DNA from: Candidatus Moraniibacteriota bacterium
Lineage (GTDB): Bacteria > Patescibacteriota > Minisyncoccia > Moranbacterales > UBA9337
Reading direction: 5' to 3'
DNA length: 39,060 nt
Assembly (NCBI GenBank): GCA_029865125.1
Contig: JAOUHN010000005.1
Coordinates: 1-39,060 of the forward strand
Shown here: one piece after another, positions 6,710-15,082 of the stretch
Numbering within the stretch: position 1 is the first letter of the stretch
How the letters are laid out: each line of letters opens with the position of its first letter
Translations under genes and position numbers: made by a program
Notes under the pieces: model-generated
The model's input: the letters and a program-made list of their open reading frames with translations, nothing else
Told to the model about the DNA's origin: nothing
Databases searched by the model: none

Positions 6710-7873
6710 TTAAAATATTCCTATTATCTTTCCAAAAATATCAAATCGCATGAAATCACGAAGAGTGACCACGATCATAATTCCAATCAAAAGGAAGAAT
6801 CCAACGGTGTGACTGAAATTTTCAAATTTTTGACTAATCGGAGAACCTTTGATTTTTTCAATCATGATGAACAAAATTCTTCCTCCATCCAATGCAGGAA
6901 TTGGAAGAGCGTTGATGATTCCAAGATTGATGCTCAAAACAGCAGCAAAACGCAAAAGATACGCCATTCCCAATTCAGTCACTTGTTTTGTGAGAACAGC
7001 GATTCCAACTGGTCCTGCAACATCGTCCATTCCAACCCTAGAACCGAAAACAATCCCTTTGATCAAAATAACGAATGCTTTGAAAACCATGAACCCAAGC
7101 ATCACTGTGGCCAGCAAACCTTGCCATACGGATTCGATGAAAGAATATTTCTTGATTGCTGTTCTTGCTAAAGACACTCCCAGTGGACCTTGATCCTCTG
7201 GATAGTCATCTCTAATGAACCCCTTTGTGTTGATGTCCTGATTTCCTCTCTTCACCTTCAAAGCGATCTCTTGTCCTTGATTAGCCTTTGTGAATTCTTG
7301 AACATCAGAAACATATCTGAAAACCTGACATTTGTGCGTGCTCATTCCACATCCTCCAAGGATTTCATCACCAACCTTGATTCCCATTTCTTCAGCTGGA
7401 GTCCCTGCAATCACACCTGAAATTTGAACTTTTGAATTTGATACCACTTCACTGTCATCAATAGCTTCTGGCATTCCAATGAAAAAAACAATGGAAAGCA
7501 AAAACCATCCCAAAACAAAATTCATAATCACACCAGCAGCCAACACTTTAACTCTAACCCAGGCTGGTTTCGAAGCAAAGCTGTCTGGTGATTTTTTCTC
7601 TTCTCCACCCTCTCCCTTGATTTTGACAAATCCACCCAAAGGAATCCAATTCACAGAATAAACTGTGTTTTTTGACTTAATGTCCTTATTGCCCCACACA
7701 AACTTAGTTTTTCCGGTTTTCGGGTTCTTCCAAAAACCAAAGATTCTTGGAGGAAATCCAAATCCAAACTCATCCGCCTTAATTCCATTTCGAATTGCAA
7801 TCAAGAAATGGCCCATTTCATGAACAAAAACCAAAACACCTAAAACAATAATAAATACAATAATTGTGATCAT
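6710..7873 (-). CDS. rseP: Site-2 intramembrane zinc protease RseP
   Basis: Cleaves membrane-embedded substrates such as anti-sigma factors or signal-peptide remnants. The first membrane segment carries the zinc motif HEMGH (residues 18-22). A membrane segment near AAGVIMNFVLGWFLL precedes one PDZ domain (ISGVIAGTPAEEMGIKVGDEIL), which bears an unusual Cys-containing loop GGCGMSTHKCQVF. The third zinc ligand is in NALPIPALDGGRILF and a final membrane segment follows. At 387 residues it is full length. The order frr-rseP-proS is common in bacteria and supports the call. It starts 44 bases after the frr stop. Confidence 0.95.
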   Translation of the reverse strand: MITIIVFIIVLGVLVFVHEMGHFLIAIRNGIKADEFGFGFPPRIFGFWKNPKTGKTKFVWGNKDIKSKNTVYSVNWIPLGGFVKIKGEGGEEKKSPDSFASKPAWVRVKVLAAGVIMNFVLGWFLLSIVFFIGMPEAIDDSEVVSNSKVQISGVIAGTPAEEMGIKVGDEILGGCGMSTHKCQVFRYVSDVQEFTKANQGQEIALKVKRGNQDINTKGFIRDDYPEDQGPLGVSLARTAIKKYSFIESVWQGLLATVMLGFMVFKAFVILIKGIVFGSRVGMDDVAGPVGIAVLTKQVTELGMAYLLRFAAVLSINLGIINALPIPALDGGRILFIMIEKIKGSPISQKFENFSHTVGFFLLIGIMIVVTLRDFMRFDIFGKIIGIF

Positions 7874-7917
7874 AAACTAATTTGATGTGCGCCCATAACA
7901 CTGTTAACTACTTAGGA

Positions 7918-8475
7918 TTAAACTTTCATTATTTCTTTTTCTTTGCTCTCTCTCACTTCTTCAATTTTTTTATTATAATCATTAATCATTTCCTGTAGCC
8001 GTTCTTTTCCAATAAACTTCTCGTCCTCTGCTATTTTTCCTTCTTTTTCCATTTTGTTAATTTCTTGCCCAGCCTCTTCTCGAATATTTCTCACAGCAAT
8101 TCTTGCTTCTTCAGCTTTACTATTCAAAAACTTAACTATTTCAACTCTTCTCTCCTCATTCAAAGGAGGAATTCCAATTCTGATCACTTTTCCATCATTA
8201 TTAGGATTAGCATTTAAGTCAGATAACTTAATTGCTGCTTCAATATTCGCCAAACTATCAGTATCCCATGGTTGAATCAAAACTAATCTTGCCTCTGGAA
8301 CAGTGACACTAGCAACTTGTTTCAATGGAGTTTTGTTTCCATAATAATCTACCATAAGATTTTCAAAAACCTCTGGATTTGCTCTTCCTGTTCTAATCTT
8401 CTTTGCTTCTTCCTTGAAATGATTAAGTGCTACTTCTAACTCTTTCTTTTTTTCTTCAATAATTTCCTTATACAT
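7918..8475 (-). CDS. frr: Ribosome recycling factor
   Basis: Splits the post-termination ribosome together with EF-G, whose gene fusA is also in this window. The 185-residue protein has the expected layout: helix KKELEVALNHFKEEAKKIRTGRANPEVFENL, the beta domain with VDYYGNKTPLKQVASVTVPEARLVLIQPWD, GKVIRIGIPPLNEERR, and the C-terminal helices of the three-helix bundle (VRNIREEAGQEINKMEKEG). Full length. The leader is A/T-rich with no Shine-Dalgarno. Confidence 0.97.
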   Translation of the reverse strand: MYKEIIEEKKKELEVALNHFKEEAKKIRTGRANPEVFENLMVDYYGNKTPLKQVASVTVPEARLVLIQPWDTDSLANIEAAIKLSDLNANPNNDGKVIRIGIPPLNEERRVEIVKFLNSKAEEARIAVRNIREEAGQEINKMEKEGKIAEDEKFIGKERLQEMINDYNKKIEEVRESKEKEIMKV

Positions 8476-8503
8476 GTTTTTATTTAAAAAAATTAAATAT
8501 TAT

Positions 8504-9550
8504 TTATTTGAAGTTTCTAATCGTCGCATAGACAACTCCAGAATTATTTCTATCAAAAATTATGTTACTCACACCCCCACCTCTTTCAGTGTCAAAAATT
8601 GCCCAGCTTTTGCCTTTATCATAAGATGAATACAATCCCTGAAAAACACTATATACCACTCTATTACTATCATACGGATCAATGGAAACAGAGCGAGTTG
8701 TGTACTTATCAGAAACACTAAGAGTATTGACTCTAATTAGCTTACCTCCTATTCCTCTTCCAAAAAACAATCCTCTGTCAGTTCCAATATACACTTCATC
8801 TGTCTTTCCAAAACTCACTGCCATGGAAAATGGATTTCCAATGTCGCTTGAATTTTCATCTGTAAATTCAATGTTTTCAAATGACCTGCCGTTATTTTTT
8901 GACATGAGAATGTCTTCACCATAAATGAGTATTAACATCTTGTTGCCCTTCACTTCAATATCAGAAATCTTCCCATCAGCGTCATATAGGTTTTGCCATG
9001 TCTCTCCAGCATTTATTGTCTTAAAAATCATTCCGTCACTTGTTCCAACATAGATTACTTCTTCTTCCACATCTTCATCGATTGTCATTGCTGTGATTTC
9101 ACTGCCTTGTGATGGTTCAGAATAAATTTCTTTCCACTCATTTTTCTCCTCAGAAACCCTGTAAATCTTTCCTTTCTGATTCACTTTTCCAGAAACATAT
9201 ATAATTCCTTTTTCTCTAATGCTTGGACATATTGAATATACTTTTTTCAAGGAATTTTCTAGTTTTTTCCAAGACTCAGCGCCATTGTTTGAAATGAAAA
9301 TCCCATCATTCTCTGTTCCAACATAAACAATACTGGAGTTAAATGGGTTTATTGCCATTGATAAAATATTATCCATGATAACACGCTTACCTCCAATCAC
9401 CTCACTCTTAGTCTTCCATGTTTTTCCTCCATCTTCTGATTTCAAAAAAAATCCCTGACCTCCACCACCTTTGATGTCTATTGGGATTGAACATCCCGAA
9501 AAAATGAAACTCACCAAGCAAATCAGCACTATGTTCTTCAATCTCTTCAT
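8504..9550 (-). CDS. Lipoprotein with Asp-box (sortilin/Ycf48-like) beta-propeller
   Basis: The track start is a TTG; the ATG at 9550 gives a lipoprotein signal, MKRLKNIVLICLVSFIFSGC, with lipobox FSGC. The mature part of about 325 residues has repeated Asp-box-like units: GGKTWKTKSE, GAESWKKLEN, AGETWQNLYD, NGRSFENIEF and KGKSWAIFDT. They alternate with IYVGTENDG- and VIYVGTSDG-type strands, as in beta-propellers of the sortilin/Ycf48 kind. Function is unknown; such proteins may bind partners or glycans at the cell surface. A TATAAT (9588-9593, minus) with a weak -35 may be its promoter. It is the first gene before frr, 28 bases away. Confidence 0.8.
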   Translation of the reverse strand: MKRLKNIVLICLVSFIFSGCSIPIDIKGGGGQGFFLKSEDGGKTWKTKSEVIGGKRVIMDNILSMAINPFNSSIVYVGTENDGIFISNNGAESWKKLENSLKKVYSICPSIREKGIIYVSGKVNQKGKIYRVSEEKNEWKEIYSEPSQGSEITAMTIDEDVEEEVIYVGTSDGMIFKTINAGETWQNLYDADGKISDIEVKGNKMLILIYGEDILMSKNNGRSFENIEFTDENSSDIGNPFSMAVSFGKTDEVYIGTDRGLFFGRGIGGKLIRVNTLSVSDKYTTRSVSIDPYDSNRVVYSVFQGLYSSYDKGKSWAIFDTERGGGVSNIIFDRNNSGVVYATIRNFK

Positions 9551-9633
9551 TGCAACAAAAACAGAAAAATTATTTTCACTCAGGTTGATTATATTACAAA
9601 ACAACAAAAAAATCCAGTATCTGTGCAAAAATT

Positions 9634-9657
9634 AAAACCACCTCTCTGGGTGGTTTT
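9634..9657 (-). terminator. Duplicate copy of the tRNA-Lys terminator
   Basis: Same 9-bp stem AAAACCACC/GGTGGTTTT with loop TCTCTG as at 9786-9809. On the minus strand it is followed by AATTTTT. It is symmetrical enough to act in both directions. Confidence 0.65.
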
Positions 9658-9672
9658 AAAATTCTGTGCGCC

Positions 9673-9770
9673 GTGAGGGATTCCTCCTCGCTCCGACTCG
9701 GAGCCTGGGCGCTACACACAGAAAGCTCGCACTTGCTCGATTTCGACTCGCGCCCTTCGAATCCCATCAC
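9673..9770 (-). other. Structured insert mimicking a tRNA T arm/3' end
   Basis: Between the two direct repeats lie 96 bases of GC-richer sequence. It can fold with GTGA-GGGATTC (9673-9683) pairing GAATCCC-A-TCAC (9759-9769). Inside are a 6-bp hairpin GCTCCG/CGGAGC (9690-9704) and a second stem GGGCGC/GCGCCC (9707-9712 with 9750-9755). On the minus strand the outer stem's 3' side is exactly the tRNA-Lys tail GAATCCCTCACGGCGCA. It is either a structured RNA or a remnant of a small element. The ORF called here (9666-9857) is spurious. Confidence 0.5.
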
Positions 9771-9785
9771 AAGAATAGGAAAATT

Positions 9786-9809
9786 AAAACCACCTCTCTG
9801 GGTGGTTTT
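9786..9809 (-). terminator. Terminator after tRNA-Lys
   Basis: A 9-bp stem AAAACCACC/GGTGGTTTT with a 6-base loop begins 10 bases after the tRNA 3' end on the minus strand. The stem ends in TTTT, followed by AATTTT. Confidence 0.75.
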
Positions 9810-9818
9810 AAAATTCTG

Positions 9819-9891
9819 TGCGCCGTGAGGGATTCGAACCCCCGACCATCAGCTTAAAAGGCTGTTGCTCTACCGACTGAGCTAACGGCGC
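9819..9891 (-). tRNA. tRNA-Lys (anticodon TTT)
   Basis: The acceptor GCGCCGT pairs with ACGGCGC, discriminator A73. The anticodon loop is CTTTTAA (anticodon TTT), and the T loop TTCGAAT is standard. The first pair of the anticodon stem is an A-A mismatch. CCA is not encoded. A strong promoter lies upstream and a terminator downstream, so it is a single-gene unit. Confidence 0.96.
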
Positions 9892-9946
9892 ATGTATTCA
9901 CGCGTAATCAAAAAATATATGTCACACTAATTGCATAACAAATACC

Positions 9947-9974
9947 ATTATACTAATTTGAAATAAAAAGTCAA
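9947..9974 (-). promoter_or_regulatory. Promoter of tRNA-Lys
   Basis: On the minus strand TTGACT (9969-9974), a 16-base spacer and a perfect TATAAT (9947-9952) lie about 55 bases upstream of the tRNA. Confidence 0.75.
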
Positions 9975-9983
9975 GCTTAAAAT

Positions 9984-10484
9984 CTACTTCTGATTTTTAT
10001 TTATAAACACAAGAAATATGAGTGGTACAATCATCCACAGAAGTCCTGCATATTCCGATGCAAAAAAACTATACGCTTCCGGTGTCACATATTCAAGCAT
10101 CAACTTCTTGGGAAGCATTGAAATAACCACACTGAAAATGAGTCCCATTTCAAAAAAACTCATGAGAAACAATCTCCAAAAAAAACTATTTCCTGATCCT
10201 GAAATATGAATGTCAAAAAGATTATTATCTGCCAAACTCAAAATTAAAATCATAATGAAAAACAAAAATATATTCGCATTATCATGAAATCCTAAAATAA
10301 CTTCTGGAATAACACTCAAAATCGCAATTGAGATATAGATATTGATCAAAACATTCACCAACTTAAACCTTCCAATAAAAAGACCAAATCCAATACTAAT
10401 CATAATAAAAATCAAAAAGAGTGCAATGTCTCCAGCAAATTCATATGAGAAACCGAATTTTGCCAATAGTTCCTGAAGCAACAT
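9984..10484 (-). CDS. Hypothetical membrane protein
   Basis: I do not recognise the family. This 166-residue protein has about five hydrophobic segments: GDIALFLIFIMISIGFGLFIG, LINIYISIAILSVIPEVILG, IFLFFIMILILSLA, FFWRLFLMSFFEMGLIFSVVI, and LLWMIVPLIFLVFI near the C-terminus. There is a short soluble loop around DNNLFDIHISGSGN. The topology is somewhat like CvpA or small inner-membrane proteins, but no signature is seen. It lies between the fusA terminator and tRNA-Lys and is probably transcribed alone. Confidence 0.7.
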   Translation of the reverse strand: MLLQELLAKFGFSYEFAGDIALFLIFIMISIGFGLFIGRFKLVNVLINIYISIAILSVIPEVILGFHDNANIFLFFIMILILSLADNNLFDIHISGSGNSFFWRLFLMSFFEMGLIFSVVISMLPKKLMLEYVTPEAYSFFASEYAGLLWMIVPLIFLVFINKNQK

Positions 10485-10560
10485 AATAGTAAAGTTAAAA
10501 AAATTATTAAATTCAGTACATTTGCATTATATATCAAAAAATCTTTTTTTAACAACAAAA

Positions 10561-10587
10561 AACCGTTTCGCTTATCGCGAAACGGTT
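10561..10587 (-). terminator. Terminator after fusA
   Basis: A perfect 11-bp stem AACCGTTTCGC/GCGAAACGGTT with a 5-base loop is flanked by A and T runs on both sides, so it can work in both directions. It lies 26 bases past the fusA stop. Confidence 0.88.
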
Positions 10588-10613
10588 TTTCTATGAAAAA
10601 GTCTTCAGATTTA

Positions 10614-12722
10614 CTATTTCTTTCCTTGGGTCAATTCTTCAGCAACATTATTTGGAACTTCAGCATATTTCTCAAATTCCATCATATAATTTGCTCTACC
10701 TTGAGTCATACTTCGAAGTTGAGTAGCATATCCAAACATAGATGAAAGTGGAATTTCTGATTCAATTTCTTTGATAAGCGCAGATCCTTCTCCCTTGTCA
10801 ATAATTTCCTTGATGATTCCTCTTTTTGCATTAACGTCACCAACAACATCTCCCATGAATTGTTCTGGTGTAGTCACAACCACTTTCATGATTGGTTCCA
10901 ATAACACAGGAGTTGCTCTTCTAGCAGCTTCCTTGAAAGCCATTGATCCTGCAATTTTAAATGCTGATTCAGATGAATCCACATCATGAAAGCTTCCGTC
11001 ATATACAGTAGCTTTAATGTCCACCATTGGATATCCTGCTACAACACCAGTTGTCATAGCCTCCACGATACCTTTTTCAATATGAGGAATGAATTCTTGT
11101 GGAATAGCTCCACCTTTAATTTCATCAGCAAATTCAAATCCAATTTTTTTCTTATCTTTTTTAACCTCTTCTGCGCCCTCTTCAATAACCAATGGTTCAA
11201 TTCTAATCAAACAATGACCATATTGACCACGACCTCCAGACTGCTTAATATATTTTCCTTCAGCTTCAGCCATCTTTTTAATGGTTTCTCTGTATGCCAC
11301 TTGTGGTTGACCGATATTAGCCTCAACTTTGAATTCTCTTCTCATTCTATCCACCAAAACATCCAAATGAAGTTCCCCCATTCCTGAAATAATAGTTTGC
11401 CCTGTTTCTTCATCAGTTTTCACTCTAAATGTTGGGTCTTCTTCTGAAAGTTTCTTTAGTGCAAGTCCCATTTTTTCTTGATCAGCTTTTGTTTTTGGTT
11501 CAATTGCAATATCAATAACTGGCTCAGGGAAAACCATTTTCTCTAAAACAATAGGCTTATTTTGATCACAAAGAGTGTCTCCAGTTGTAGTGTTTTTAAG
11601 TCCCACTAGAGCTCCGATTTCACCTGCTACCATTTGATCTACTTCTTCTCTTTGATTAGAATGCATCTTTAGAATTCTTCCAACTCTTTCTTTTTCTCCT
11701 TTGGTTGAGTTATAAATATATGATCCTGCTTTAAGAGTTCCAGCATAGATTCTGAAGAAAGTTAATTGTCCTACATATGGATCAGTTGCTACTTTGAAAG
11801 CCAATGCTGCAAGAGGTTCTTCGCTTGAAGGAATAACCTCAACTTCTTCTTCAGTTTTTTCATTAATTGCTTTTACATTTGGAAGATCCACTGGGGCTGG
11901 AAGATAATCGACAACAGCATCAAGCACCAATTGAACTCCTTTATTTCTAAGAGCAGTTCCAGTGAAAACAGGAATTAACTCAACATTAATAACAGCTTTT
12001 CTAAGAGCAGTCTTAAGCTCATCCTCTGAAATCGCCTCTCCACCCAAATATTTGTCAACTAAAACATCGTCGGTTTCAGAAACTCTTTCTACTAATCTTT
12101 CTCTCGCTGTCTTTGCTTCATCAAGAAGTTCCGCTGGAATTTCTTTTTCAACAACGGTTTCACCCATTGGTCCTTCGAAGTTGTATGCTTTCATCTTAAT
12201 CAAATCGATAACTCCTTCAAAGGCATCTCTCTCTCCAATTGGCAATTGAGCAGCTACTGCTTTTGGGCTCAATCTATCATGAATTGATTGAATGGCATTT
12301 TTGAAATTAGCCCCTTCTTTATCAATTTTATTGATAAAACATATTCTTGGAACATGATATCGATCTGCTTGTCTCCAAACAGTTTCTGACTGAGGTTCAA
12401 CACCTTCTTTTCCATCAAAGATAACCACCGCTCCATCCAAAACACGAAGAGATCTTTCCACTTCAACCGTGAAATCTACGTGACCAGGTGTATCAATGAT
12501 GTTGATTTGATGTTCCTTCCAAAAACAAGTTGTAGCAGCACTAGTGATTGTAATTCCTCTTTCTCTTTCTTGTTCCATCCAGTCCATAACCGCCTCACCT
12601 TCATGCACCTCACCAATCTTGTGACTGATTCCAGTGTAAAACAAAATACGCTCAGTAGTGGTTGTTTTTCCACCATCAATGTGAGCGATAATTCCAATGT
12701 TTCTCAGTTTTTTAATATCCAT
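10614..12722 (-). CDS. fusA: Translation elongation factor G
   Basis: A GTPase that drives ribosomal translocation and, with ribosome recycling factor, subunit splitting. The track start is a TTG; the ATG at 12722 ([20 protein letters not shown]) is chosen and gives 702 residues, the usual length. G motifs: AHIDGGKTT (P loop), [25 protein letters not shown] and [10 protein letters not shown]. Domain II has [13 protein letters not shown] and domain [30 protein letters not shown]. Domain IV follows (YRETI...[15 protein letters not shown]), then domain V ([29 protein letters not shown]). It follows rpsL and rpsG as in the str operon, but a hairpin lies between rpsG and fusA, so it may have its own promoter. 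No tuf gene follows. Confidence 0.98.
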   Translation of the reverse strand: MDIKKLRNIGIIAHIDGGKTTTTERILFYTGISHKIGEVHEGEAVMDWMEQERERGITITSAATTCFWKEHQINIIDTPGHVDFTVEVERSLRVLDGAVVIFDGKEGVEPQSETVWRQADRYHVPRICFINKIDKEGANFKNAIQSIHDRLSPKAVAAQLPIGERDAFEGVIDLIKMKAYNFEGPMGETVVEKEIPAELLDEAKTARERLVERVSETDDVLVDKYLGGEAISEDELKTALRKAVINVELIPVFTGTALRNKGVQLVLDAVVDYLPAPVDLPNVKAINEKTEEEVEVIPSSEEPLAALAFKVATDPYVGQLTFFRIYAGTLKAGSYIYNSTKGEKERVGRILKMHSNQREEVDQMVAGEIGALVGLKNTTTGDTLCDQNKPIVLEKMVFPEPVIDIAIEPKTKADQEKMGLALKKLSEEDPTFRVKTDEETGQTIISGMGELHLDVLVDRMRREFKVEANIGQPQVAYRETIKKMAEAEGKYIKQSGGRGQYGHCLIRIEPLVIEEGAEEVKKDKKKIGFEFADEIKGGAIPQEFIPHIEKGIVEAMTTGVVAGYPMVDIKATVYDGSFHDVDSSESAFKIAGSMAFKEAARRATPVLLEPIMKVVVTTPEQFMGDVVGDVNAKRGIIKEIIDKGEGSALIKEIESEIPLSSMFGYATQLRSMTQGRANYMMEFEKYAEVPNNVAEELTQGKK

Positions 12723-12817
12723 GGTTTTCAATTTGAATTATTAAGTTATGTGAGGCTCTAGGCTTCATCATAAATTTTCAATTCTTTTACATTTTATCCT
12801 TTAATTTTAATTAAAAC

Positions 12818-12860
12818 AAAAGGCTTTTTCAAACATTTTTCAGTCCATCAAAAGCCTTTT
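12818..12860 (-). terminator. Hairpin between rpsG and fusA, terminator or attenuator
   Basis: An 11-bp perfect stem AAAAGGCTTTT/AAAAGCCTTTT encloses a 21-base loop and, on the minus strand, ends in TTTTGTTTT. The rpsG-fusA gap is 181 bases. It may reduce or stop read-through from rpsL-rpsG into fusA. Confidence 0.55.
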
Positions 12861-12903
12861 AATAATATACAATACAAATATTTTTCTGAAAAGATACGAG
12901 GCT

Positions 12904-13371
12904 TTATGCAAAGTGAGCAAATGCTCTGTTTGATTCTGCCATTCTGTGAGTGTCCTCTCTTTTTTTCATTGCAGCACCAACTTTGTTAGATGCGTCTACA
13001 AGTTCATCTGCCAATTTTTCAGCCATTCCTTTTCCTTTTCTTCCCTGACAAGCGTTTTTGAGCCAAGTCATTGCAATTGTTTGTCGCCCATCTCCTGAAA
13101 CTTGAATTGGAACTTGATAATTAGCTCCACCAATTCTTCTTGATTTCACAATCAACAAAGGTGAAACGTTCTTGATCGCTTGTTCGAAAACATTCAAACC
13201 ACCTTTTTTTGTTTTTTCATGAATAATATCAAAAGAGTCATAAACGATATTCTCTGCAATACCTCTTTTTCCATCCTGCATAATGTGACCCACAAAGCGA
13301 CCTACAAGCATATTTCCATATCTTGAGTCAGCTTTCCAATGTTTTGGGAATTTTCTACTTCTTCTTGCCAT
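12904..13371 (-). CDS. rpsG: 30S ribosomal protein S7 (uS7)
   Basis: A primary binder of the 16S rRNA 3' domain at the head of the small subunit. This 155-residue protein starts MARRSRKFPKHWKADSRYGN. It carries the family core VGRFVGHIMQDGKRGIAENIVYDSF, SPLLIVKSRRIGGANYQVPIQV and the C-terminal EDTHRMAESNRAFAHFA. Full length. It lies 91 bases after rpsL. Confidence 0.98.
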   Translation of the reverse strand: MARRSRKFPKHWKADSRYGNMLVGRFVGHIMQDGKRGIAENIVYDSFDIIHEKTKKGGLNVFEQAIKNVSPLLIVKSRRIGGANYQVPIQVSGDGRQTIAMTWLKNACQGRKGKGMAEKLADELVDASNKVGAAMKKREDTHRMAESNRAFAHFA

Positions 13372-13462
13372 ATTAAAATTAGTGTTAGAAACTAGTAGCC
13401 ATACTCACCTCTTTTAAGGAAGTAACTAGTAACTATAAATATAATTATTTAAATTTTTTTTA

Positions 13463-13879
13463 TTATTCTCCTTTTGGTCTTTTTGCACCATATTTTGATC
13501 GCCCTCTCTTTCTTCCGTCTACTCCAGCAGTGTCCAAAACTCCACGCACAACGTGATAACGCACACCAGGAAGATCTCTTACTCTTCCTCCACGAATCAT
13601 TACGATTGAGTGTTCTTGAAGATTGTGTCCAATCCCAGGGATATATGCTGTAACTTCCATTCCATTTGTAAGTCTTACTCTTGCAATCTTTCGAAGTGCT
13701 GAGTTCGGTTTTTTCGGAGTAGTAGTTTTAACACTAAGACAAACCCCTCTTTTAAACGGTCCCTGTGAGTCAATTGGCTTATTCTTCAAAGTGTTGAAAA
13801 CATAAGTCATTGCAGGAGATTTTGATTTTCTGCTTGCTGTTTTTCTTGGTCTTTTCTTTAGTTGGTTGATTGTTGGCAT
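13463..13879 (-). CDS. rpsL: 30S ribosomal protein S12 (uS12), with Arg at the Lys88 position
   Basis: The decoding-centre protein, 138 residues, starting [19 protein letters not shown]. Conserved core: [35 protein letters not shown] and [20 protein letters not shown]. The lysine of PKKPNS (Lys43 region) is kept. The lysine normally found in GGRVKDLPG (Lys88 in the M. tuberculosis numbering) is Arg here, a change known to give streptomycin resistance in other bacteria. An AGGA lies 8 bases before the ATG. It is the first gene of the str cluster and has a strong promoter 130-160 bases upstream. Confidence 0.98.
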   Translation of the reverse strand: MPTINQLKKRPRKTASRKSKSPAMTYVFNTLKNKPIDSQGPFKRGVCLSVKTTTPKKPNSALRKIARVRLTNGMEVTAYIPGIGHNLQEHSIVMIRGGRVRDLPGVRYHVVRGVLDTAGVDGRKRGRSKYGAKRPKGE

Positions 13880-14012
13880 TAAATTCCTGAAACATAGAAC
13901 ATGGAGTGTAGAACAAAAATGCTATCGCAAATTCATTCCAATCCACAGGATCTATTTACCTATTTATAAATTGATTACAATACAAAAAATTGCTATTTGA
14001 CTAGCGAATACT

Positions 14013-14041
14013 ATATTACACAAAGATACAGAAATTGTCAA
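14013..14041 (-). promoter_or_regulatory. Promoter of the rpsL-rpsG(-fusA) cluster
   Basis: On the minus strand a perfect TTGACA (14036-14041), a 17-base spacer and TATAAT-like TAATAT (14013-14018). This leaves an untranslated leader of roughly 125 bases before rpsL. I see no clear regulatory fold in that leader. Confidence 0.8.
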
Positions 14042-14052
14042 ATGAAATTTAG

Positions 14053-14100
14053 TCGAAAGTCTATAAAGTCCTTAAAGTCGAAAGTCTGTAAAGTTAAAAG
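14053..14100. repeat. Degenerate AAAGTC-type tandem repeat
   Basis: Repeated short units of the type GTCGAAAGTC/TATAAAGTCC/GTCTGTAAAGTT fill this stretch just upstream of the str promoter. Related units occur inside the gene at 2973-3401. No coding or structural role is evident. Confidence 0.55.
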
Positions 14101-14137
14101 AAGATTCAATATCACAAATCAAATATCAAAACAAAGA

Positions 14138-14325
14138 CACTGTCATCCTGAACTTGATTCAGGATCCCGAAATTTTAGCACATAAAACATAAAGCATGGA
14201 ACATATGACACATAGCATGGAGCATATAACATGGAACATATAACAAAAAACACTGTCATCCTGAACTTGTTTCAGGATCCCGAAATTTTAGCACATAAAA
14301 CATAAAGCATGGAACATATAACACA
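14138..14325. repeat. Two 75-bp direct repeats with a REP hairpin and an ACATAA-type tail
   Basis: Copies at 14138-14212 and 14251-14325 (offset 113) differ at two positions by eye. Each holds a hairpin TCCTGAA/TTCAGGA, then ATTTTAGCAC, then loosely repeated units such as CATAAAACATAAAGCATGGA. The hairpin part matches one end of the element at 4641-4724. The rest of the 13880-14335 gap contains only this, the str promoter and the AAAGTC repeat. Confidence 0.8.
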
Positions 14326-14335
14326 AAAATTCAAC

Positions 14336-14376
14336 AAAAAAACAGAGGCGAGCTTGATATGTATCAAGTCCGCCTC
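14336..14376 (-). terminator. Terminator of the CxxCH protein gene
   Basis: On the minus strand a 15-bp stem with one mismatch (GAGGCG...CTTGATA / TATCAAG...CGCCTC) and a 2-base apical loop is followed by TGTTTTTTT. Between it and the stop is a further hairpin, CATTAACA/TGTTAATG (14427-14452), so the 3' untranslated region is highly structured. This is the strongest terminator seen in the window. Confidence 0.85.
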
Positions 14377-14466
14377 AAATGCATGGATATGGCTGCGCTT
14401 TTCCTAGGATGCGATCATCCTGGAAACATTAACAATGCATTACCTGTTAATGCCAGCGCCAACGTT

Positions 14467-15018
14467 TTATGCCATTAAATTTAAGCCGCCGCCGGGGATT
14501 GCGAAATGAGTATGACCCGGAATGTAGGTTGTTCCGCTTCCGATTTGGATGGCAGATGCGTCCACGAGCTGGGCGAAATCACCTCCCTGAGATCTCAGTG
14601 CATCGGAAAAGGTTTGAGTTGCAGTAAGGGCGTTTCTTGTTTTGACCAATGAAAAGTTTTCCGGAGCAGCCATGGGGAGAGAATGGGCAGAATCGATGAA
14701 CATGCAATGTCCGGAAATTGCGTTCGGGTTTACATCCTCGCAAACACGCAACGCGTCACCCCCTTGATTTACCGCGGCAGAGAACTGACCCAACTCCAGG
14801 TCACCTTGAATTGAAACCGCACCGGTATAGTGGCATGCGCTGCAATTTGATTCAGCACCACTCGCACTCAGAACCGGACAACCGTCGAACGCCGCCAGCA
14901 CCGAGCCGGGCGCCACCGCAAACATCATTGCCAGAATCATGGCCAGCCAAGGCCATTTTGCAATTAACTTCTTCACGTGTTCCTCCATCTCAATAATGGT
15001 TAACGTTTTTAGCAGCAC
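14467..15018 (-). CDS. Secreted protein with a CxxCH motif, probably horizontally acquired
   Basis: I do not recognise the family. It starts at a GTG preceded by AAAGGAGGT, the best Shine-Dalgarno in the window; an ATG at 14988 is an alternative without one. A signal peptide is clear: a basic stretch HVKKLIAKW, the hydrophobic LAMILAMMFAVAPGSVLA and a likely cut before AFDG. The mature protein of about 140 residues has NCSACHYTG, a c-type heme attachment pattern CxxCH, plus three more cysteines (GCPVL, RVCED, GHCMF). It ends GHTHFAIPGGGLNLMA. GC content and codon use (many GCG, CTG, GGC) differ sharply from the neighbours. It has its own promoter and terminator and sits between repeat patches. 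It could be a small cytochrome-like or disulfide-bonded protein; heme binding is unproven. Confidence 0.75.
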   Translation of the reverse strand: MLLKTLTIIEMEEHVKKLIAKWPWLAMILAMMFAVAPGSVLAAFDGCPVLSASGAESNCSACHYTGAVSIQGDLELGQFSAAVNQGGDALRVCEDVNPNAISGHCMFIDSAHSLPMAAPENFSLVKTRNALTATQTFSDALRSQGGDFAQLVDASAIQIGSGTTYIPGHTHFAIPGGGLNLMA

Positions 15019-15082
15019 GCCTTACCTCCTTTTGTGTTGCACTGCGTTGATTTGAAGAACTGATTTGTTTTAACTTACCTCA

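Larger units (their letters stand above)
9628..9835 (-). repeat. Direct repeat of tRNA-Lys 3' end plus terminator
   Basis: Two 56-bp copies (9628-9683 and 9780-9835), identical by eye, are offset by 152 bp. Each contains the terminator hairpin and the last part of tRNA-Lys (GGATTC pairing side through GGCGC). Only the right copy continues into a full tRNA. This is the pattern of an attachment-site duplication or a partial tandem duplication. Confidence 0.85.

Noticed and set aside
6680-7171. 163-residue plus-strand ORF
   Set aside because: Overlaps rseP entirely in antisense; composition is typical of a shadow frame.
9666-9857. 63-residue ORF ending AVRDSNPRPSA
   Set aside because: False ORF over the duplicated tRNA-Lys tail and the structured insert; the DSNPR string is antisense tRNA sequence.
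14467-15018. CxxCH protein as a confirmed cytochrome c
   Set aside because: Only one CxxCH and no clear distal Met ligand context were recognised; the motif could also be a disulfide or metal site.
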